From NCBI GenBank assembly GCA_964451985.1, contig CAYVKB010000045.1, positions 1 through 20,334 of the forward strand: 20,334 nucleotides of DNA. Reading direction: 5' to 3'. Of the stretch, positions 14,355-20,334 are shown piece after piece. Below the pieces are notes generated by a model, which saw only the letters and a program-made list of their open reading frames with translations, was not told the origin of the DNA and did not search any database. Every line of letters starts with the position of its first letter. Positions within the stretch are counted from its first letter, which is position 1. Both the position numbers and the translations under genes were made by a program. The DNA comes from GBS-DC sp964451985. Lineage in GTDB: Bacteria; Armatimonadota; Fimbriimonadia; Fimbriimonadales; GBS-DC.

Positions 14355-15539
14355 ATGGAACAGAGTTTTGACTGGCGCAAACTGGTTGGACTGGAGGCAG
14401 CTCAAGATGACGAAGTGCAGTCCGAGTCGGGAGCGGCGGATGTCGCGCTCCACATCGCAGGCGAGGAGCAGTCTGTTGAAGACCTAAGTATCGACGACTT
14501 GCTCAAGCAGTGCGTAGAGCGTGGCGGGTCGGACTTGCACCTAACGGTGGGGCTGCCGCCCACGATCCGACTGAGTGGGCACCTGACGCCGTTGCCTTAC
14601 CTGCCGCTTACCCCACACGATACGCGCCGACTGGTCTACGAAGCCCTGAGTGATCAGCAACTGGAGCAGTTCGAACGCCATCACGAGTTGGACTTCGCCT
14701 ACACAGTGAAAGACGCAGCACGGTTCCGTTTCAATGTGTATATGCAAAAAGGCGCGGTGGCGGCGGCGATGCGCGTTATCCCCTCCCGAATCCCTTCTAT
14801 CGAGTCGCTGCGCTTGCCGTCGGTCATCTACGAGGTGGTCAAAAAGCACAGTGGGCTGGTGCTGGTCACAGGTCCCACAGGCTCGGGTAAGTCCACCTCG
14901 CTGGCGTGTATGATTGACCTGATTAACCAGACGCGCCCATGCCATATTATGACCATCGAAGACCCCATTGAGTATGTGCATAACCATAAGCGGGCGATGA
15001 TAAACCAGCGCGAGGTGCACACCGACACCGAGAGTTTCCACAACGCCCTGCGCGCGGTGTTGCGCGAAGACCCCGATGTGATTCTGATTGGTGAGATGCG
15101 CGACCTAGAGACCATTCAAGCCGCGCTGACCCTCGCCGAGACAGGGCACCTCGTGTTCGCCACCTTGCACACGCGCAATGCGCCGCAGACCATCGACCGC
15201 ATTATCGATGTGTTCCCGCCGCATCAGCAGGAGCAGATTCGCGTGCTACTTGCCAACACGATTGAAGCCGTATTCGCGCAGCAACTGATTCCGATGATTG
15301 GCGGCGGGCGTGTGGCGGCGATTGAAGTGATGCTTGCCAACGCCGCTATCCGAAACCTCATCCGCGAGGGCAAAACGCACCAGATTTACTCGATTATAGA
15401 AACGCAGTCGGGACAGGGGATGATTACGATGGATCGCGCGTTAGCCGACTTGCATCGCAATGGCTACATCACCTACGAGGAGGCTTCCAACCGGGCGATG
15501 GACCGCGAGAACTTCCAGCAACTGCTCAAAACCGCCTAA
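14355..15539 (+). CDS. pilT: Type IV pilus retraction ATPase PilT
   Basis: 394-aa hexameric secretion-type ATPase that powers depolymerisation and retraction of type IV pili. Motifs: Walker A GPTGSGKS (173-180), Asp box TIEDPIEYVH (200-209), Walker B region DVILIGEMRD (241-250), His box GHLVFATLHT (264-273), and the PilT hallmark AIRNLIREGK (331-340), which separates it from extension ATPases PilB/GspE. An acidic extension of about 45 residues precedes the usual N-terminal start (DLLKQCVERGGSDLHL). The start at 14355 follows GAGGGG by 6 bases; upstream in-frame codons lie in non-coding sequence. First gene of the pilT-pilC-sigma cluster. The extension motor pilB is not in the window. Confidence 0.96.
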   Translation: MEQSFDWRKLVGLEAAQDDEVQSESGAADVALHIAGEEQSVEDLSIDDLLKQCVERGGSDLHLTVGLPPTIRLSGHLTPLPYLPLTPHDTRRLVYEALSDQQLEQFERHHELDFAYTVKDAARFRFNVYMQKGAVAAAMRVIPSRIPSIESLRLPSVIYEVVKKHSGLVLVTGPTGSGKSTSLACMIDLINQTRPCHIMTIEDPIEYVHNHKRAMINQREVHTDTESFHNALRAVLREDPDVILIGEMRDLETIQAALTLAETGHLVFATLHTRNAPQTIDRIIDVFPPHQQEQIRVLLANTIEAVFAQQLIPMIGGGRVAAIEVMLANAAIRNLIREGKTHQIYSIIETQSGQGMITMDRALADLHRNGYITYEEASNRAMDRENFQQLLKTA

Positions 15540-15551
15540 GGAGGAGATACG

Positions 15552-16763
15552 ATGCCGCTGTTTGGATATGAAGCCGTCGATAGCAAGGGGCGCACGCTCA
15601 AAGGCTCGATCGAAGCCGATAATGAGCAGCTCGTGCTGTCTAAACTCCACGAGCAGGGCTTGCATGTGGTGCGCGTGGAGCAGCAGCGCGAACGAACCAA
15701 GCTCTTCAGTGGTCTGGGCAAGTCCAAAAAGCCCAAACTGCAGGCGATGGTGGTCTTCACGCGCCAGTTCGCTACCATGATCGACGCGGGCATCCCCATC
15801 CTGCGCTGTCTGGACATCCTGCACACGCAAACCAAAGACCCCGCACTCAAAACCGCCATCGATTCCGTACGCAAGGATGTCAAATCGGGCATGGCACTCA
15901 ACGAGGCGATGGAAAAACACCCCTTCGTATTCTCCGACCTGTTCGTGAACATGATACGCGCTGCTGAAGTGGCAGGTATCCTCGACCAGATTTTAGACCG
16001 CCTCGCGACCTTTTTGGAGAAAGATTTGGAAGTACGCCAGAAAATCAAGTCGGCGATGATGTATCCCGTGATGGTATTAGTGTTCTCGTTTCTGGTGCTG
16101 GTGGCGATTTTCATGTTCGTGCTGCCGCGCTTCAAGGAGATTTTCGCCAGCATGAACGTGGAAATGCCCACGATGACCAAAATCCTGTTCAACGCGAGCG
16201 ATTTTGTAATTGCTTACTGGTGGGCGATAGCGGGTTTGTTCGCGGGCGTGGTGTTCGCGCTCAAATCGTATGTGCGCAAGCCCAAGGGACGCTACCAGTA
16301 TGATTACCTCAAACTCAAGGTTCCCATCTTTGGCGAGTTGGTGTTGAAGCTCGCGGTGGCACGGTTCGCACGCACGCTGGGCGTACTGGTCTCCAGTGGC
16401 GTGCCGCTGATGCGCACGCTCGAGATTGTGGGACAGACTTCGGGCAATCAAGTGCTGGCGCAGGCGATAGAGGGCACGCGCCAGAGCATTCGTGAGGGGC
16501 AGCCGCTCAGCGCACCGTTCGTCGCCACAGGGCTGTTCCCGTCGATGGTGACACATATGATGGACATCGGCGAGGAGTCGGGTCGGCTGTCAGAGATGAT
16601 GGTCAAAATCGCCGACTTCTACGAGCAGGAGGTGGATGCCACCATCAAAGGGCTAACCTCTATGATTGAGCCGCTGCTGATAGTGTTTCTGGGCGGCGTG
16701 GTGGGCTTCATCGCTATCTCGATTATGATGCCAATGTTCAAGTTAATCAATGCGATTCAGTGA
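15552..16763 (+). CDS. pilC: Type IV pilus inner-membrane platform protein PilC
   Basis: 403-aa polytopic inner-membrane protein of the PilC/GspF family, the platform that couples the cytoplasmic motors PilB and PilT to pilin insertion and removal. N-terminal cytoplasmic segment (1-60) with the family opening FGYEAVDSKGRTLKG, first T2SSF domain (about 66-190) containing FTRQFATMIDAGIPILRCLDIL, transmembrane segments near 167-195 and 215-235, second T2SSF domain (about 270-393) with FARTLGVLVSSGVPLMRTLEIV, and a final helix (about 370-393). It starts 12 bases after pilT with AAGGAGGAG overlapping the pilT stop, so the two are one operon. Length and domains are normal. Confidence 0.96.
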   Translation: MPLFGYEAVDSKGRTLKGSIEADNEQLVLSKLHEQGLHVVRVEQQRERTKLFSGLGKSKKPKLQAMVVFTRQFATMIDAGIPILRCLDILHTQTKDPALKTAIDSVRKDVKSGMALNEAMEKHPFVFSDLFVNMIRAAEVAGILDQILDRLATFLEKDLEVRQKIKSAMMYPVMVLVFSFLVLVAIFMFVLPRFKEIFASMNVEMPTMTKILFNASDFVIAYWWAIAGLFAGVVFALKSYVRKPKGRYQYDYLKLKVPIFGELVLKLAVARFARTLGVLVSSGVPLMRTLEIVGQTSGNQVLAQAIEGTRQSIREGQPLSAPFVATGLFPSMVTHMMDIGEESGRLSEMMVKIADFYEQEVDATIKGLTSMIEPLLIVFLGGVVGFIAISIMMPMFKLINAIQ

Positions 16764-16768
16764 TTGCG

Positions 16769-16789
16769 GCTTGAGCAGGACGCTCAAGC
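16769..16789. repeat. Hairpin between pilC and the sigma-factor gene
   Basis: GCTTGAGC (16769-16776) and GCTCAAGC (16782-16789) form a perfect 8-bp stem with loop AGGAC. It sits six bases after the pilC stop and before the ribosome-binding site of the next gene. It could reduce or process read-through, or be another unit of the TGAGC...GCTCA hairpin family seen at 1362-1386. No U-tract follows, so full termination is doubtful. Confidence 0.5.
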
Positions 16790-16826
16790 AAGATCTGATG
16801 CTACAGAAGCTCAGGAGGAGCGCGCT

Positions 16827-18122
16827 ATGCTAAAACGGGATACGGAGGAGTTGGTTTTGGAATATTGCCAGACGCGTGAGTTGGAACTACGCGACACGAT
16901 TACCATTCAGCTCGCAGGGCTGGTGGAGAGCATCGCTCGCAAGTTCGTCGGTTCGGGTGAGCCGATTGAGGACTTAATCCAGGAAGGCTATCTCGGGCTG
17001 CTGAATGCGCTCGACCTGTTCAAACCGGAAAAAGGCGTCAAGTTCACCACCTACGCCACGCATCTGATTGTCGGGCAAATCAAGCACTACCTGCGCGACA
17101 AGGGCAAGATTATCAAAGAACCCGCGTGGCTGCAGGAGTTGAACAGCAAAATCAATCGTGTGGTGAACGAGCTGAGCGCGCGCTACGGACGCCCGCCCAC
17201 CACGCAGGAAATCGCCGAGTTTCTGGGTATGACCACCAAAGCGATTGAGGATGTGCTGATGACGCGCGAGGTGTTCAAGGTCAGCTCCCTCGACGCGATT
17301 TTCGAGGACGAAGAGGAAGAGTGGAGCGGCTACGATCTGGAGAAAATGCACTGTGAGCCGTGTCAGGCGTTCAACCTACCGATTGAGGAGCGGGTGGTGG
17401 TGGAGACCGCTATGCAGCAACTGAAACAGATCGAGCAGCAGGTGTTGCACCTGTTTTTCAACGAGGGCTACAACCAGACCGAGATTGCGCACCAGCTGAA
17501 AATCTCATGCAACTATGTGTCGCACATCTTGCGCAACGCGACTCAGAAGCTGCGTCGGATAATCAACGAGGCAGAGTGGCTGGATGAGCAGCGATTCCGA
17601 GCACGTGCGTTGGAGCGGGGCGACTCCGAAGCGCGGATTTTAGACCCACAGACAGGATTGTTCTCGGGGGATTATCTGAGCGTGCGGTTACATGAGGAGA
17701 CCCAAAGTGCGGTGCGGTACGGCAAGAGCGTCGGTTTCGCGATTTTTGAGTTCGTGGCGGAGAAGAGCACACTCGACTCGTTGGGTGAGTTCGCTCTGGG
17801 CGAGCTGCTGCTGCAGGCGTCGGCGGTGGTGCGTGATCTAGTGCGCAAGGCGGATATTGTGGGGCGATACGGACATGCCTCGCTCGGATTGCTGATGCCG
17901 TATGCAGGCGACCATGCGCCCAACATCGCCGCGCGTGTGGCAGATGCGCTTACCGAGTGGATGGAGACGACCTTCAGCCCCAACATGCGTCAGCGATTCG
18001 AAGTGCGCATCGGCTGGGCGTTTTGCCCACGCGACTGCGAAGACGCCGAACAAATTTTGCGCACAGCAGAGCAGCGACTGATCGAGCAAAGAGCAAGGCA
18101 GAAGTTGGAGGAAGCAGCATAA
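16827..18122 (+). CDS. Sigma-70 factor (group-3 type) fused to a degenerate GGDEF domain
   Basis: 431-aa protein. Residues 20-92 are sigma region 2 (EPIEDLIQEGYLGLLNALD and the -10-binding segment GVKFTTYATHLIVGQIKHYL), 98-155 region 3 (with RPPTTQEIAEFLG helix-turn-helix), then an acidic linker DEEEEW, and 188-246 region 4 with the -35-binding helix (NQTEIAHQLKISCNYVSHILRNA). From 272 to the end a GGDEF fold is visible: DPQTGLF (family D-x-LTGL), alpha/beta pattern, and VGRYGHASLGLLMPY. The catalytic GGDEF is GHASL (349-353) and the usual metal-binding Asp strand reads IFEF, so cyclase activity should be absent. The inhibitory-site motif R340-K-A-D343 stands exactly five residues before the GGDEF position, as in PleD, so cyclic di-GMP could bind. 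AGGAGG lies 8 bases before ATG 16827. It is probably cotranscribed with pilT and pilC. Known: sigma and GGDEF families separately. Inferred: direct nucleotide sensing. Confidence 0.88.
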   Translation: MLKRDTEELVLEYCQTRELELRDTITIQLAGLVESIARKFVGSGEPIEDLIQEGYLGLLNALDLFKPEKGVKFTTYATHLIVGQIKHYLRDKGKIIKEPAWLQELNSKINRVVNELSARYGRPPTTQEIAEFLGMTTKAIEDVLMTREVFKVSSLDAIFEDEEEEWSGYDLEKMHCEPCQAFNLPIEERVVVETAMQQLKQIEQQVLHLFFNEGYNQTEIAHQLKISCNYVSHILRNATQKLRRIINEAEWLDEQRFRARALERGDSEARILDPQTGLFSGDYLSVRLHEETQSAVRYGKSVGFAIFEFVAEKSTLDSLGEFALGELLLQASAVVRDLVRKADIVGRYGHASLGLLMPYAGDHAPNIAARVADALTEWMETTFSPNMRQRFEVRIGWAFCPRDCEDAEQILRTAEQRLIEQRARQKLEEAA

Positions 18123-18136
18123 GGGGTGTCTTTAGG

Positions 18137-18150
18137 TACAATCCTACTCG
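18137..18150 (+). promoter_or_regulatory. Possible -10 element giving a leaderless pheT mRNA
   Basis: TACAAT (18137-18142) ends eight bases before the pheT ATG (18151), and no Shine-Dalgarno sequence precedes that ATG. A transcript started from this element would begin at or within a base or two of the start codon. No -35 hexamer stands at the normal distance. A leaderless start is an inference; read-through from the sigma gene 28 bases upstream is the alternative. Confidence 0.35.
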
Positions 18151-20247
18151 ATGCGCATACCCATCGAGTGGCTAAAGGATTTTGTGCAGGTAGAGCTGTC
18201 GCCCGATGCCCTCGCCGAGCAACTGACGATGGCGGGGCTGGAAGTGGAAGAGGTGTTGGACACCCCGCAGGGCGCAGTGCTATCGATGTATCTCACGCCC
18301 AATCGGGGCGACTGTCTGAGCGTGTTTGGCGTCGCGCGTGAAGTCTACGCGCTATTGGGCGAGTCGGCGCGCCCAACTGAGTTGTTTCACAGGCTAAACG
18401 CCCAGATTCTAAACCCACCACCCGCCGAGCCGCTGCAGACCGCTGAACACGCCCGCGTGGAGATTCGCGACCCCGACTTGTGTCCTCGCTATGCCGCGCG
18501 CGTGATTCGAGACATCAAGCCCTTGCCGTCGCCCGCGCAGGTGCAGAACCGCTTGCTGGCAGCGGGCATGCGCCCCATCAACAACATCGTGGACGCCACC
18601 AACTATGTGATGCTGGAGCTGGGGCAGCCCCTGCACGCCTTTGACCTGCACACGCTCAAGGAACACACGATTATCGTGCGACGTGCCGAGCCGAACGAGC
18701 GCATCACCACCCTCGACGGACAGGAACATATCCTCAGCTCCCAAAACCTCATGATTTGCGACGCCGAGCGACCAGTGGCGGTGGCAGGTGTGATGGGCGG
18801 TGCAGAGACCGAAGTAACCGACGACACACGCCATATCCTGCTGGAATCGGCGCACTTTAGCCCGATGTCGGTACGCGCCACCGCCCGCCAACTGGGGCTG
18901 CGCACCGAGTCGTCGTACCGTTTTGAGCGGTTCGTAGACCCGAATCTCGTGATTGTAGCGCAGCATCGCGTGTGCGAGCTGCTGGGGCAGTGGACGGGTG
19001 TCGCCGCTGTGCCGGGCATTATCGATGTGTATCCGCGACCGTTCGAGCCGCGCGTATTGACCGTGCGCCTTGCCCGCGCCGAGCAACTGCTGGGCTTCGC
19101 GCTTGACCCCGACGAGGCGCGCGCTGCGCTGGAACGGCTGAACCTACGACCCGAATCCATCGAGGGGGGCTTCCGCGTACTGATTCCGCTGTACCGAGCC
19201 GACTTGCTGCGCGAGGAGGACTTAGTGGAGGAGCTGGGGCGCATTTTGGGCTACGACCGCATTCCCGCCATCCCACCGCAGGGCTTCACGACACAAGGCA
19301 AGGATAGCCCCGACGGTGCGTTCGCCGAGCGTGTACGCACCGTGCTGCTGAGCGCAGGACTGCAAGAGATTGTGGGGCACACGCTGGAAGCCCCCTCGCC
19401 CCTGCAGAGCAGCGGCGAGGGCATCGGCGAACTGATGTACCAGCCTGTGCCGCTGCAGAATCCTATGAGTGACGAACTCAGCTGCTTGCGCCACTCGCTG
19501 ATGAGTAGCCTCGTCCGCGCCGCTGATCACAACCGACGGCGTAACCGCCGCGATGTGCACCTGTTCGAGATTGGGCGCGTGTTCGCCCAAGATGTGCAGG
19601 GCGGGTTCCACGAGTGGACGCATCTCGGTATCCTGATGACAGGGCAGCTGCACGCGCCTCACTGGGCAGTCAAGCCCCAGCCTGCCGATTTCTACGCGCT
19701 GAAAGGCGTGGTGGAACACCTGCTGAGCGAACTGGGCATCACAGCGCGCTTTCTCCCCGCTGAAGGGCACGACCATCGCCTGCACCCTATGCGCTCGGCA
19801 TATGTGCATGACGCGCACGACCAACGACTGGGCGTCTTGGGCGAGCTACACCCTGAGCTACAAAAGCAGTACGAGTTCCGACAGCGCGTCTACTTAGCGG
19901 AGCTCGGCATGACAACCCTAATGCACGCGGCAGCGCATATGGTGCGATACCACCCCCTGCCCACCTACCCACCCGTGCTGCGCGATATTGCATTCGTTGT
20001 GGAGCAGTCCGTACCCTACGCTGCGCTGGAAGCCACGATTTACGAAACAGGCGGCGCATGGCTGGAGGCACTCCGCCTGTTCGACCGCTACACCGGCGCG
20101 CCAGTGCCCGAAGGATATCATAGTCTCGCCTTCTCGCTGGTGTTCCGCAACCCCGAACGCACCCTCACCGACGAGGAGGTCAACGCCCGCGTGGAGGCAA
20201 TTTTTGAGGCGTTGGAGAATCGGCACGGGGCTGTGAGGAGAAGTTAA
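18151..20247 (+). CDS. pheT: Phenylalanine--tRNA ligase beta subunit, lacking the N-terminal tRNA-binding OB domain
   Basis: 698-aa beta chain of the (alpha-beta)2 phenylalanyl-tRNA synthetase; with PheS it charges tRNA-Phe and carries the editing site. The start (MRIPIEWLKDFVQVELSPDALAEQ) is the normal B1 opening. After GLEVEEVLD (30-37) the sequence passes straight to AVLSMYLTPNRGDCLSVFGVARE (42 on). The B2/EMAPII-like tRNA-binding domain of about 100 residues found in typical 780-800-aa bacterial PheT is therefore missing. The B3/B4 editing module, B5 domain (about 300-375), synthetase-like core and C-terminal FDX-ACB anticodon-binding domain (from about 598, HPLPTYPPVLRDIAFVVE) are present. 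No frameshift is needed to explain the gap. pheS, often adjacent, is not in the window. Confidence 0.95.
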   Translation: MRIPIEWLKDFVQVELSPDALAEQLTMAGLEVEEVLDTPQGAVLSMYLTPNRGDCLSVFGVAREVYALLGESARPTELFHRLNAQILNPPPAEPLQTAEHARVEIRDPDLCPRYAARVIRDIKPLPSPAQVQNRLLAAGMRPINNIVDATNYVMLELGQPLHAFDLHTLKEHTIIVRRAEPNERITTLDGQEHILSSQNLMICDAERPVAVAGVMGGAETEVTDDTRHILLESAHFSPMSVRATARQLGLRTESSYRFERFVDPNLVIVAQHRVCELLGQWTGVAAVPGIIDVYPRPFEPRVLTVRLARAEQLLGFALDPDEARAALERLNLRPESIEGGFRVLIPLYRADLLREEDLVEELGRILGYDRIPAIPPQGFTTQGKDSPDGAFAERVRTVLLSAGLQEIVGHTLEAPSPLQSSGEGIGELMYQPVPLQNPMSDELSCLRHSLMSSLVRAADHNRRRNRRDVHLFEIGRVFAQDVQGGFHEWTHLGILMTGQLHAPHWAVKPQPADFYALKGVVEHLLSELGITARFLPAEGHDHRLHPMRSAYVHDAHDQRLGVLGELHPELQKQYEFRQRVYLAELGMTTLMHAAAHMVRYHPLPTYPPVLRDIAFVVEQSVPYAALEATIYETGGAWLEALRLFDRYTGAPVPEGYHSLAFSLVFRNPERTLTDEEVNARVEAIFEALENRHGAVRRS

Positions 20248-20251
20248 GGAA

Positions 20252-20334
20252 ATGACGGACAAGGAAATCGAGGATACCTACGCGCTGATAAACGCATTTC
20301 ATACCACTTACCTAAAGCAAAGTGGGGTAAGACT
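20252..20334 (+). CDS. Start of an unidentified gene, cut by the window end
   Basis: An ATG at 20252 opens a frame that stays open to the window end (27 complete codons: MTDKEIEDTYALINAFHTTY and onward). It follows pheT by 4 bases, and GAGGAG (20235-20240) and AAGGA stand before it, so it is probably in the same transcript. The visible residues form an amphipathic helix and are too few to assign a family. Confidence 0.55.
   Translation, partial: MTDKEIEDTYALINAFHTTYLKQSGVR

Noticed and set aside
16764..16826. TTG start for the sigma-GGDEF gene directly abutting pilC
   Set aside because: The segment is a hairpin plus the ribosome-binding site; AGGAGG points to ATG 16827.
17640..18122. Active diguanylate cyclase at the C-terminus of the sigma factor
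   Set aside because: The GGDEF motif reads GHASL and the metal-binding Asp and FK-x-x-ND features are absent.

Overview
This 20.3 kb window looks like chromosomal DNA from a free-living, probably thermophilic or oligotrophic bacterium of moderately high GC. Gene content (Tat-exported Gfo/Idh oxidoreductase, lipoprotein clostripain, type IV pilus motor genes, DUF5658 protein, Uma2 remnant) and the abundance of small intergenic hairpins make me think of Armatimonadota or a neighbouring phylum. That placement is an inference from style, not a demonstrated assignment. I see no rRNA, tRNA, CRISPR array or intact insertion sequence.

Layout. 1-311: regulatory region with two hairpin repeats, a 12-bp direct repeat, a sigma-70-type promoter and one good NrdR-box candidate. 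312-4335: class I ribonucleotide reductase, nrdB then nrdA. The two are separated by a 304-bp hairpin-rich gap, and nrdA is interrupted by a 359-residue LAGLIDADG intein exactly before the catalytic cysteine. 4394-5689: Tat-exported Gfo/Idh/MocA oxidoreductase, ending in a strong hairpin. 5725-8108 (minus): a tight operon RDD membrane protein > glycerate kinase > BglII/BstYI-like nuclease. 8199-8465 (minus): an Uma2-type remnant whose end runs into an inverted-repeat element. 8489-9745 (minus): lipoprotein of the clostripain family with Ser in place of the catalytic Cys. 9886-11451 (minus): ATP-dependent PEP carboxykinase. 11582-12076 (plus): small DUF5658-like membrane protein, overlapping tail to tail with a PAS-rich histidine kinase (12009-14066, minus). 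14355-18122 (plus): pilT, pilC and a sigma factor. 18151-20247 (plus): pheT without its usual tRNA-binding OB domain. 20252-20334: the start of a further gene.

The most unusual item is the gene at 16827-18122. It encodes a group-3-like sigma-70 factor (regions 2, 3 and 4) fused to a degenerate GGDEF domain. The diguanylate cyclase active site is destroyed (GHASL in place of GGDEF, and the metal-binding Asp is missing). The product-inhibition I-site RxxD is kept at exactly the canonical spacing. Sitting directly behind pilT and pilC, it is a candidate for a sigma factor that binds cyclic di-GMP directly and links this second messenger to transcription, possibly of pilus or motility genes. Other second-look items are the intein at the RNR active-site cysteine, an RNR with no visible ATP-cone in either subunit, the Cys-to-Ser clostripain, the solitary BglII-like nuclease, the shortened PheT, and two or three families of intergenic palindromes.
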